Shown one piece after another: positions 13,324 to 25,600 of a DNA stretch of 64,000 nucleotides. How positions within the stretch are numbered: position 1 is the first letter of the stretch; every line of letters starts with the position of its first letter. The stretch is from contig NC_018386.1 in NCBI RefSeq assembly GCF_000208865.1, positions 620,001 through 684,000 on the forward strand, given 5' to 3'. This DNA comes from Neospora caninum Liverpool (taxonomy: Eukaryota > Apicomplexa > Conoidasida > Eucoccidiorida > Sarcocystidae). The notes below the pieces were generated by a model that saw only the letters and a list, made by a program, of their open reading frames with translations, made no database searches and was not told the DNA's origin. The translations under genes and the position numbers were made by a program.

Positions 13324-13411
13324 GCGAGTTCGAGACTTTGAGAAGAAGAAGAAGGCGAGTTCGAGACTTTGAGAAGAAGAAGAAGGCGAGTTCGAGACTT
13401 TGAGAAGCAGA
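13324..13411. repeat. 31-bp tandem repeat, nearly three copies
   Basis: The string gcgagttcgagactttgag starts at 13324, 13355 and 13386, an exact 31-bp period, with (AAG)n filling the rest of each unit. The third copy diverges after 'gagaag'. The unit is not a multiple of three and lies in non-coding sequence. Confidence 0.9.
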
Positions 13412-15792
13412 GGCGAGTGTGCAGTGGCAGTTGACCGAAACCACCCCTGTCTTTTTCTCGCCTCCAACACACAGATAAAAGGTGTCCGGTTGACTCGCGG
13501 TCGCCGCTCGTTTCCGCTTCTGTTTATGAACCTGTTTCGTCCCGACGCCCGGGGGGCTCTTCCGTCGGAGAGAAGCGAGGCTGCGACCGCCAGGACGCCC
13601 GAGGAGAGCGGGACGCCCGCAAAAAACGACGCTCGGGACGAAGCGAACGCATCCAGAAGGCGCGAACACAGTGAGACATTATGGCCGGTTTTTTTCGCGT
13701 ACGCCCTCCCTCGCGTGTCAACTTCGCACCGGACGAGACAGACCTGCAAATGTGTCGTCTCTTTTCTCCTCCCTCATTCTGCTAGATGCCACGACGGCAG
13801 AAGCAGTGCATTCCGCGCTGCGACGACAACATTTCTGCGCAGAAGAGAGGCGGAAGAAAAAAGAGAAACGAGAATAAAGGAAAGAACGGAGAGGGAACCG
13901 ATAATAAAGGGAAGAGAAGGGAGAGAAAAGAGAGAGAAGATGACGCAGCTCAGCGAGCCGTGTGACTCGGGTGCCCGTGGAAGACGGGAAAACGCTTGGG
14001 TTCGAAAGAGACGAAAGGGACGGAGAAAAGCAGACAAACAATTGAGAGAAAGAGAAGGGGAAGAGAGTGAAAAGACGGCGAAAACGTGCGTGAAGATCCC
14101 TTCTTCCCAGGAAAAACCACGGGAGTCGAGCAAGCCCCGCGCCGCGCGCGCAAAGACAACGCTTGTCATTCGCGGTGACCCTCGACGGGAACTGCGCGGC
14201 GGGCGTTGTCCGCGCGATAAAAAGCGGGGGGAAAGCGGAACGTTTCTTTCGTCACCAGAGGAGAGACCTGGAAAGAAGAGCGGAAAGCGGAGGAATTCCG
14301 GACGAAATCCTGGAAAGGCGAACAAAGTGCAAACCACGCGCTCGGCAAGCGCACAGGAGCCGCCCCCTCTCGCCGAGCCTTCAGACAAAACTCAAGTACC
14401 CGTCAAATGTGCAGATGTCTCCCAGGTAGCCCACACGAAGGCGATTGCATATGGTTGGAACGGTGCCGGTGAGCCTCTGGAGCGCGCACAAAAGCCCCGC
14501 AGAAAGGGAAGAAATCTCCATCGACGCAAACCGGCAGCCTTCTGGAATACGTCTGTTTCACCCTCCACACCGGCGTCCACACGGCGGCGCAAGAAAGTAC
14601 GCGCTCGCTAGCCCCCGAAAGAGGTGTACCGAATATGCAAGCATCCACATATGTAAATATATCAATGGATATAGGAGAATGTGTGTGGGGGATCGATTTC
14701 CACGTACTCAACAGCCTATACCGAGATTACCCTTGGAGCTATCGAAGAGAATGCCAAGGAACGGAAGCCGCGCGAGGAGCAACGAAGATTTCCGCCGCCT
14801 TGGTGCCCTAACGTCTTGTTCCTTCGAGCAACCGTCAGAGAGAAGCGAAAAAGAGAGGATCCGCGTTTCTTCGTGTGCGAGAGACCCAGCACTTCCTGCT
14901 TGAGGAAGTCAACGCGACGCCACAGGCTTGCGCCACTGAGAATGAAGCTGGAGCAAAGCCAAGGGAAATGCGGAAACGAGGGCGCCGGAAAGCAGTTCTT
15001 CTCGTAAGGCGCACGAATTTCTTGTCGCCCAGAGAGGATTTTCGCTAACTCGGATTGCAGATGCCATAAAACGGCGCGGACGCGTTTTCGCGTTCACGAA
15101 CTGGACGCCCCCGGTCCTTTCATTCATCATCCTGCTCTTCTCGCGCGCACTCCACACACGCACATCTCCACACATGGCTTCCTACTCTGTGTGTCTTTCG
15201 TGCCTGTTCGCTTTACACTTGCTCTCGTTACCGCCCAACTCTTTTTTCTGCGTTCTGCCGCTTGGAGCTTTCCCTCGACTGAGCAGCTTCTCTCCACGTT
15301 GCGCAGTCGGTTCGCTTTGACTCCTCACCTCAGATCCACACGGCTTTAAAGCAGACGCATTCCTATAGAGAGCCTTTGGAAAGTGTACTCCATACGCATA
15401 TATGTATCTATATATATGACTACCTAGTTGAATGTGTATCGCGGCAGGTGCGTGGCCTGGGACGAAATGAAGGACGACGGAAACGAGCGACGCTGTGAAG
15501 GTCTAAGAGAGAGGCCGCCGCCTTTTGGATCTTTTGTGAAGGAAAACAGTTTCTACTGCAGACCATCGCGTTGCTCGATAGAACAATTCGATGTTTTCAT
15601 GCATAGAACTCTGCAAAGGGCTTAGCTGCAAAAACAAATGAAGACTTGGTGACGACGTACACTCCTGCATACTCCCAGCAGAAGCCAATACTTATACAGT
15701 AGTCACGTAGACGCATATCTGAGTATGTTATGCTATAAAGGTATCCATAAAATTTGGGTCATTTTCGCCCCGAATGTGTGCACCTCTCTAAT

Positions 15793-15829
<37 letters not shown>
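15793..15829. repeat. (TA)n microsatellite
   Basis: About 37 bp of TA alternation with one C interruption near its left end, in intergenic sequence downstream of the minus-strand transporter gene. Confidence 0.9.
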
Positions 15830-15838
<9 letters not shown>

Positions 15839-16614
15839 GAGATCTATCGGATCGTGGACCCTGAGTTAAGGAAGGGCACAGGCTTGTCTTTTGTTCTAAA
15901 TCCGGGAATTCGGTGATCGAGGCGACGGAGACCTTTCCTCGTGCGTCTGTGTTGGCGAACCACGCCGCGCAGGACCGCAAAAAGCTCCGGCGGGTCTCTT
16001 GCGCGAACACGTTTGTCGAAAACGTGGGACTTGCCAAAAAAAAACCGCGAGAAATGGATTGACAACGACAGAGCTCGGCGAGCTCTGTCGGGACACTGAC
16101 AGCCCGATCGGTGCATGTTCTTCGTTCACACATGACCCCACAGGCACCTGCTGCCCCGCGGGCGGAGGCACAAAAGGAAGAAAAAGGACTACGTTCCCGT
16201 CTACGAATTCGGAAGTTTTCCTGGCTTCTCGTAACCCTAAATCTCTCCCTCTCTTTAAAGGTCCGTCTCCTCTGTTCTTTCTCCTTGTTCTGGCTGAACG
16301 TTTCCACGCATTTCTCTTCTTCCCAGTTCACTCCCCCTGCAGCCTTCGTTTCTCCTCGCCCACCCCTGGGTGCTGATCCGCGTTCTGGGGCGCCTCATCG
16401 CTTTGCGACACCTCTCCGCTCCCAGGTGCGTAGCCCCCTCTTCGCTCGCCTGCTTCTACCTCCTGGTTCCGCTTGCGTCGCTCGCTACCCCGGCGGATGC
16501 TGATTCCCCAGCCTTCTCCTTCTCTGGGCCCTCAAATTTTCCCTCGTTCCGCAGTCGCAACTCCCCCCGACAGCGTCTCTCTTCTCTCCGAATGTATGTC
16601 CTTCACTGCCAGCC

Positions 16615-19600
16615 TCATTCTTCTGAGTCCAGCGCGCCGCTCGCCGCGGGACTCGGTCGCGCCGACACGTCTCCCGCAATGGCAAACCTCTCAGTTTTTC
16701 TAGAGAGGAGCTGGCGTCGAATTCCTGCGCCTCCCTCGGTTTCCTGCTCGACTCGACAGGAGCCGCGCCAGGAGTAGACGTGCTGGCGTTTGTAGTCCGC
16801 GAGGAGGCTGTAGAGGAAGCGCGAAGTGTGACGCGAAGAGGCCGAGAACTCGGCAAACATCCGCGCACAGGTGTGGAGAAGATTCGGCTGCGGCGGCGGC
16901 CGGTACGGATGCAGAGGAAACATGTACGGCGGCATGTAGTCCTCGCTGGGGGGGCACACCCACGTCCGAATCTGCGAGGAGAAACCGCATGCAACCGACG
17001 CCAAATGCCACAGTCACCTAAACCCTAAACCCTCTTGGGCGGGGCACAAGAGGGACGGGGACACACGGCGGACGATATACACGCGCGGCCGCCTGATTTA
17101 GACAAGGAAACCTCTCCCGAGGGAGAAGCGAAAGACAGAGAGAGGCGTGAACGTCTGTGAGAACGCCCATGGGACAGAGAAGAGCGCAGGCAAAGGAGAC
17201 TGCCAAGAAGAACACCAGCTTTAGACGGGGCGGAGGTTTTCAGAGAGGGAACGGGGGAAACACAGAACGATAGGGCAACACCGAGTGCCCAGACGGAGAG
17301 TATGGAGAGAAGCGAGAAAAGGGTTCGCTGTGGCGGACGGGATGTACGCTCCTCAGAGAGAGGCCAGAAGAAACCCGCTCTGGAAGCAATTGAGGTGAAA
17401 CTGTGGAGCAGCAGGCGGTCCGAGAGAGAACACCAGAAGCCGCGGAGAATTCCACGAGAGGCAAACGAGACGGGCTCTGACCTTTGGAAAGAAGGGAGCG
17501 GCAAACAAGGTCACAAAAGCGAAGATAACGTAGGTGAGCCCGATGCACCGGACGTGGGGCGACGCCTCCAGAGACGCCCAGCGGTTGGGTAATTCCGCGA
17601 AACCTGAACAGGGACAGGCGGCGGTCCGTGGAAAGGAAAGGGAACAAGGAGCGTGGAGACACAGAGCCAGGAGACAGGGCGAAAGAAGGCTCTGCGCAGA
17701 ATCCGACAACGAAGGCCGCTGAGGGCGCCCAGAGCTCTCAGAAGTGCATATATCGAGGACCCCGCCCCCTTTATTGAAAGTAAGGAAAACAGAGTAAGAA
17801 TTATGTAGAAAACGCTTTGGTTGAAAGCGTTTCGGCTTAACTCCTTGTCGAGTTAGAGGTGGAGGGGTTTCAAGGAACGCATCCAAAACTATAGACTCGA
17901 CTTCCGCTGACTATGGGCTTCCTTCTACGGTTTGTGTCCCTTCCCATTCGAAGGGCCCTGCACAGTTTGGTACATCTGAACTAGAAATGAAGCGCTAAGA
18001 CGTAAGAAGCCGTTCTCCGCAGCCGAACGCTCCTTTTTCTGACTGAAATTTGTGACCCCCCCCCGCGGGTTTACCTTTGCAGATGAGAAACATCATCGAG
18101 GAAGGGACCATGTGCTTCACCATGACACACCAAAACAAGGAAATCCGAGAAAGACAGAAAGGCTTCAGACGATTGACAAGGCACCCAAAGGTCATCCGGA
18201 AGACGGAGGCGAGCCATGCGACTGCTGGAATCGGCGGGCGGTTGAACAGCGTCACTCGCATGATCTGCTCTTTGAACGCCTCGATGTTTCCCAGATACAG
18301 CGCCCGAAAGCGATCCTGAAAAACAGACCCAAAACGCAGGCCTTCCCCTCTATTGCCACCTTTTTCAAATCGTCCAGCTTCCACAAATAGATGTATATAA
18401 TATATAATTATATATATATATATATCGACGTCTACGTAGATGTGTATATATGTATGGTAGTGTGTATGTGGAGATCTACATATAAAGTATGTAGGCACGT
18501 ATTCGTGTTGAAATTTGGATGCGTTTCGCCTTCTTTTCGAGGCGTGTATGGTTATCTTTTCCTCCTCATTTACTCTGTCGTTTTTGTCTTCTTTGTGTTT
18601 CCGTGTTCTCTTCTCGGCTTCCTGGGGCATCTTCCTTTTGTTTCTCCTCGCCATTTCTGCACTGCAGCAGCCCCGTTCTTCGCCGGGTTCCGCTTTTCTC
18701 GCTTCCCTCCTCTGCCTCAACTCCCGCGTTGAAAATCCGAACTGAATCGGCCAGCCAAAGCCACCAGATCTCTGTTCTGCCCCGGAGCTCTTTCACCATC
18801 AAATTGAAAAGTGTCTCCCACGTTTCGCGCATCTTTCCTGTCGCATCGGCCGCTCCGACACCAGCGCCGCGTTCGTGTAGCCCTTCTCCCTTTCGCCTCC
18901 TCACCTTGAACAACGGAGAAGCGCCCGGCTCTCGCACGCAGAACGCGACGAGGGCTGCGAGGCCGGCATTGACGAAGATGAGAATGAATCGCGGAAAGTA
19001 GAGAGCCATTCCGCCATAGACAGAAATGAAGCAGGAGAGAATGGTGACGGCCAAGCAGCAGGCCGCGTACAGTCGGACGGCTGAAAAACACCACGCAGAC
19101 ACGCGAGACTCTCGCCGCTGAGACGCCAAAGAGAAAGCCGCAGAAACGCGAACCCCCCAGAGACCGCGCCCCACGGAAGCCCCAAAGCTCGACTGGCACT
19201 CTGAGGAAACGAGACAACGGCCGCGCGCGATTCTCCGAGAGCTCCGCGCTTTCCTGTCCTGGTCCCTGGAGACGCTGGAGCAGGGAACGGGAGAAGAGGT
19301 GAGCTGGGGTATCATGCCTGACGTGTTTTGCCTGTGAGTCAGGCGGCGACGCCTGGGAACGCCTCAGCCGCGAGAGAAACACAAAAACCGCATGCACCGC
19401 AATAGGCCTCATGCGAGGTCCGACACAGCTTCAACTTACACAGCCTGCCGGCGATCCTATCTTGGATGGGCACGTTGTTCACCCAGCCGACGGCGATCCC
19501 TTCCAGCATGACCACACCGGGTGCCATCATGAAGGACGACACAAAGTTGAAGAACTCGAAGCGCTGAAAACAACGAAAACGCAACGCACACACCAATTCT

Positions 19601-22600
19601 GATAGAGAGCGATACAGACACATATGCCTACATTATGCACACGCTCAGGTATACACACATATACATATCAGCCTGGGCTGGGGACGTGTAGGACATGCTC
19701 CTCTCGCAGAACGTAGAGATGTACAGCCGTGTGTAAATATTTGCCCAGCTTGTCTGTACCCCATAACCCTTTGCAAATGTATGCTAGTACATATACATAT
19801 ATAGATAAATATACATATCTGATGTATTTTCATACAAGCGCTGAAAAACACGCGCGATCGAGTTGGAAACGTATCGAGAGGGCTGCTGAAACCTCTCCAG
19901 AGTCTCTTTGATCGTCTGCCCACGATATAAAATGGGTACCCGATACCTCAGTATATGCATATACTAAAAAATATATATAAATAAATCTAGATAGCTACCA
20001 GGGGATACACCATTTTTCTTCGAGGGTCGCCCTGGCCGTTGGCGACTCGCCCGCATCGTCGCTTTCCCCTGGCCTCAGCTGCGTATTTCTCGCGATCCTT
20101 CTGTTTCGAGTTAGGATAAGAAAGGCATGTGCATCACTCTAGAGGCGAACTTGTATCGAGTCTGCCTGCGGTGTCCCGGTCGTGCCAGGAGTCCCTCTTT
20201 TTGACCTTTTCCGTGTCTCTCACCTGGTGTTGATTCGCGCTGCAGAAGACGAGCGAAAAAATGAAGCAAATGACAATCAGGCAAACGCAGTACCGCTGTC
20301 TCCATCGATAGCGCACCTTTCGCGACTCCTGAAAGAGGAACGCATCGGAGTGACGTGGGGTTTTGAAGCAGCTGTAAGCCGAGACGTCGGCAGCGTTCTC
20401 CAACAGACAGGGTTCTGAGAAGACTCGACAGGCCCCGTGAACAGTCCCCAAGAACGAGACGCGGCGGACCCAGGGTTGAGCGACAGTAGGAAAGAGCGAG
20501 AGGCGGGCACCCGCGACGAGCACCCGCGACGAGCACAGGAGAGGCATCGAAAACGGCACGCGAGTGTCCCCACCCCGAGGATGCCCGGCATTTCTTCGCG
20601 GAAGAGAGGGGCGAAAGGCCGGATGCGCGAGAACGAGGAAGGGCGGAAACGAACGAAGAACTCCGAGGCTCGCGGCGGCCGACGCCGGCGTAGCGATCAG
20701 CGGAGAGAGAGAAGAGACCACCGGACGGCAGAAACACGGAGCAATGAAGGAGAATGAAGGCGACACCGGAGTGATAGAAGAAGCCACAGCCCGTCAAAGA
20801 GCCGGCTGCATTTCCGAGCGAACGGTAAAACGAGAAGCAAGGAGAGGGCGGAGTGGACGGCGGTGGTGATCAAGGAACAACGGGTTACCTCGAAGGCGTT
20901 GATTAACGAGTGCAAGGCGATGGCAGTGACTTGGATGTTAAGGACGAAGATCCCACCGTAGAAGAACAGGGAAAAAACCTGGAAATCGACAAAGGCGCAC
21001 AGAAACCAGTCTCATACTCCGACAGAAAGAAAGAGGGTCTACGAGCGTCGTCGAATCGACGACACGATCGCGGGTCTGGGAGTTTTGTCCCATTCTTGCC
21101 ACTGCCTTTGTTATGCTTTGTTCTTCAGCAGGGTTCCTCCACTTCTCCCTGCTCCATTTCCTCTCTTTCTTCGCTGTTTCCTAGGAAATGCCTTCCCTGT
21201 AGCTCGACCGTTCTGCGGCTTCTCCCCAGGCGGCCTTACGTTCGAGGCGGCAACCTTGTCGAAGACGGCAGGGAAGATGACAAAGTACGCAGGCGCGCTC
21301 CGCGTCTTGTTGACTAGGTCGTAGGTGGGAACTCCAGTAGTGTTCTGAGTTTCAGAGCAAGACAGTTTCCACGGATGTTTTCTCGCAAGAAACCGGTTTT
21401 CGCTCTCTCAAAAAGACAGCGATGCGTGCGCACCTGGACCCAGAGCCTCTTTCGTTCGCGCGAGAGCGAGGCACGCAGGCGAAAAGGCAACCCTGCGGGC
21501 CGTCTTGATATCTCCCTCTCCGCATGATGGCGAGTCGCCATGCGGGGCGAAATCAACATCTACACATATAAGGATATCGATATAGATATATAGCTACGGA
21601 TGGGCACAGATAGCGATCTAGATACATGCATAGAGATACAGGTGCGTTCGAAAGACAGAAGTGTCCACACAGTGTTAAGAATGACGGCCCACCTGCAGAT
21701 CTTGAGAGGCGCAGAGCCCCGCGCTTACCTGCATGCTGTTGACGACTGACATGAGCGAAATGAAGGCGACAAGACAGCTCACAAAGTCGACCAACCCGAC
21801 GCGATTGGCGCTGGCGACGATGTTCGAGCCGATCCTAAAGAGACACAGCAGCCCGATACCAACTTATCGACCGAGATTCACGCAGTGAGTCAGAGAGACA
21901 AATCCGGTTGCTCCAGATATAAACATATATATATATATATATATATATAGGTAGATAGATAGATAGATCTACTCTGCGCGGTCCTCTCGGCACAGGAGAA
22001 ACCTTCCCCGAGAGACACTGCGGCCATCAGCACTCCATTTGTCTCACAGAAGATGCAAATTGACACGTTTGCATGTGTGTACATATACAGAAGTAGATTT
22101 GTGTGTCCACGCACATCCTGTCCCCCTTCAAACCAACAACGTACACGCATACAGATTCACACAGCCACCGAACATGTATAAAAAAGGCAATGTATCTGTA
22201 TATATGTAGACGCATGCATGTGTGTAGGCATATATTAATATGTATTTTGAATGTGCACATTCACGTGAAGCCTCGTCTTTTCTCGTGGTCCTTCAGTCGA
22301 CACATGGCGGGGCGGGCCCTGAGCGGGTCTCGGCGCTGTGTCGGACGGACTGGACGAGTCGCGCCATCTCCGTCCACAAAGTCGTTGATTCGCGTCTTTT
22401 TTCGGTTTTCGCGGGTATCTCGCTACAGTGTCTCGACCTGGACAACCGCCAGAGAGCCTTGCATGTGCCGTGCTGTTTGGCCTACTTGGAGAAGCTGCTG
22501 ACCGTCTCGTAGACGCCACAGCCGAGAGTGAGATCGTGCAGAACGTAGCCGAGGGTCTGTGCTCGAATGCTCCAGATGTCAGAGAGTGTATGCGAACCAC

Positions 22601-25600
22601 CAGCGGCACTTTCGGAAACCACGTCCGGCTGAGTGTCTTCCCAACCCTCGCCGTCGGCGGTCGTGAACGACATGACCGTGAGAGCGATGCAGAGCACGAT
22701 CGCGCCAAACACCAGCAACGCCGACACTGCAAGACAAAAGAGACAGAACCCGCAGTTCAGACTGCGCCCACCAGGAACAAATGGACTTCGAAGCGAACCG
22801 CCAACGAGAACGGGAGAACGCGCGACGACGGAAACCCCGGCGTGGGAGAACGCTGCGGAAGCCCGAACATGAGAGACGCAGAGGCTGCGAAAGGCACGTG
22901 CCACACACATCTGCAGCCTGCCTTGAGAGCCTCCTGGCGAGTGTCTCTTGGCGCGTTCGCCAGCTGAGAGAAGACTGAGCGAGACAAAAGGGTTCGCCCC
23001 GCAAAAAACCGACTCGAGATCTCGAAAGCGAAGAGGCCGAACTTGCGGCAATCGATTCGAGGACCTCAATCGCGTCGGATGACGCCAAGTGCCAAGGCGC
23101 CGTTGCACCTTTTCCCGCTTACTGAATCCGATCTTGAAGAGTCCCTTCCAAACGTAGGCCAGGATGAAGGCCCACACCACGCCCATCGAGGCCACGTGGT
23201 TGCCTTGCATAGAATTCGGAGAGACGGTCGGATCGAGAACATCCGGGACGAGACGCGAAAGGTAGAAGTACGTGGCCTGCAGGCGCCAGCGCAAACCGAC
23301 AGCCGTTCGAATCGATCCGAGGACTCGCGGCTCCTGTTGTGCGCCGGTTGACTCGCCTGTGTGTGGCAGGACTGCATGCGGCGACTTGTTACTTGCAGAG
23401 AGCCAAGGCGACTGGGGCGAGACGACGGCTGCCGCGGCTTCCTTCGCCTCGCCAGCTGAAAACGTTTTCTCTTTGCGACATCTCTGCTTTCCGACTTCTT
23501 TTCTTTAGCAGCCGCTTTTCCCAACCTCCTTCCTCTGCCCCGCTTCCCTCCCCATGTCGCTTCTTTTTTCTCTCGCGCGCCTGGGGGCGGCTTGGCTTGC
23601 TGTCCTTCTTTCTTCCTACCTTGCCGGTTGGCGACGCAAGGCACTCGAGCATCGGCGCTCCCCGCCAATGGCAGAGAGTCCCCTTGCCTGCGTCGTCGCA
23701 GGTGTCTCCGTCGGAGATGGATCTGCAGAGTTGTCGATCCTCTTCCGTCAGCTCCCAGGGGTGCGGGGTTTTCCAGCTTGCGAGGAAGTAGACGAGAAGT
23801 TGGCAGCCTTGTGCTGAGGAAAGCAAACTCGACACCGCGCGAGAGCGAACTGCAGGCACTCGCGCGTCCACTCCACCTCTCCGCACGGACGCAGCAGCCT
23901 TCGATCAGGAAAACCCGCTCGTCTTCTCGCTGCGTAGAAACCCACGATGAGCGAGAACTGAGAGTGGCGGCGAAACGTGGCCAGGGACGCCCCGCACGAA
24001 GGGGATTCCCGACACGAGGGAGTCCAGTGGAGAGCGGGGGCCCTCGATCCCGGCCGTCGCTCTCTCGATTTTCCGCTTCTCCGTTTTTTCCCGCACTTAC
24101 AGGCTTTGATGGTCACCTGCATGAGAGTGCTGAGGAGCGCAAAGAGGCCCGCGCCGACCAGATTCGGACTGATGTGGGTGAAGCACTTAAGGGTTGTCCC
24201 CCGAAACAGGTTTCCCATCAGCAGCTGCAGAGAGAAAGAGAGGCCAACAGACAAAGGCACTGCGCGACGGAAAGCAGCGAGGACGGCGACAGAAAAAACT
24301 TGGCTTCGCTCTCGCCTCCACGCGTTCCTCGTCACTCGCGCTCGCGCGTTTCCTCTTGGCGCGTGTGGCCGCGTGGGGGAGCGGAAGGCAGGAGGGATGC
24401 GCCTCGGTTTTTGTCGACATGGGCGCGGCTGACGTGTCTGCCGACAAGTGTGTGGAGACCACAGCCGGTGAGGTTCGTCTTTGCGTCATCCCTTCTCAGT
24501 ATCAAAAAAGAACGAGACGGCCCGAGAGGTTCGCTCGTGACGGCTCTCAAACCGAATTTTTCCTGCGGCGGCGCGCACTTCTTCTGGCGCCTCAGTTGCC
24601 CGTCTCTGCGACGTGTGCTGAGGCTCTTTTAGGACTTGCGCCTCTCGCTCATCGCGCCTACCTCGGTTTGCAGAGCGGGGACACCGACGGTGACAAAGTC
24701 GATCGTGTAGGGGACAAGGAACCACAGACTTCGCCATATCTGCAGCTGGCTCCAGAACGAGGTGAAGGTCCCGGCGCCCATAACCGCCCCGAGCGTCGTC
24801 ATGAAGCAGAGCGCTTCGCTGGCGAACCAGCCACGTTCGCGCTGTCTCTGGAGCCAGGTGTTCCAGTTGAGCACGTGGCGTTCGCCGCCTGCGTTGGAGA
24901 CGAGCTTCACTGCCTGGCCGTCCATCCGGTCCCAGAATTTGTCGCCCGCCTTGGTGTGGTAGAGCAGCACGCCCGTGCTGCCTTGCGGAAAGCCGTCCCT
25001 CATCTCGTAGGGCACGCCGAAGGTCATCTTCTTGTCTCGGCAGCCGAAGCCGTCGCTCGCCTGGTGCTTGCCGCTGACTGGCCCCTCCGACGACAGCGAG
25101 GCCCGCGAGGAGACAGGCGGCAACGGCGACGCGAGGGCCGTCCCGCCGCAGGTTTCCACGACCGAGGCTGGCGGCGAGGCGAGGTCTTTCTCGCCCGAGC
25201 CGAAGTCCCGTGGACTCGACGCGCCCGACTCGGTCGCTGCGCGCTTCTCGGCGTCTCCAACGTCTGCGCCTTCGGGGCGCGTCCCCATCCGGGCCATCGC
25301 CACGGCCAAGCTGCTGGGGGCTCCAGCCTGTCGGCCTCTCTGCCCCGACCACTGCGAGGGCCAGAAAAAGCGCGGGACGCTCCGCGTGGTGCCGCACATC
25401 CCCGCCGGCCGGCGCTCGTCAGACCCGCACGCCGTCTGAGATTGGGAAGGCGGCGACGCCCGCGGAGAAGAGTACGAGGAGAGGGCCGGCGAGACGATGC
25501 TCCCGCGAGGGCCCCGGTGGCGCAGCTGGTCGCCGGACTGCGGAGAAAAGTCGCCCGCCCTTGACCCATGCTGCCTGCCTTTCCTCTTCCAGAACGACGG

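Larger units (their letters stand above)
12670..16614. other. Intergenic region between the coiled-coil gene and the minus-strand transporter gene
   Basis: No exon with convincing protein-like composition was found. The first part should contain the promoter and 5' UTR of the coiled-coil gene (minus strand) and the last part the 3' UTR of the transporter. ORFs here are Arg- or Ser-rich shadows of purine-rich sequence. Recognisable content is a poly-G/telomere motif at 13.08 kb, a 31-bp tandem repeat at 13.32 kb and a (TA)n tract at 15.8 kb. Confidence 0.6.

Noticed and set aside
18566..18904. Possible extra transporter exon with a Trp-rich peptide (EIWWLWLADS) between exons 19080-18905 and 18315-18075
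   Set aside because: The flanking exons join directly in phase 0 in both paralogues, and no convincing splice sites bound the peptide.
24194..25564. Plus-strand ORF of 456 codons
   Set aside because: It is the antisense shadow of the TM1-TM2 exons of transporter copy 1, whose translation matches copy 2 and the SLC6 family.
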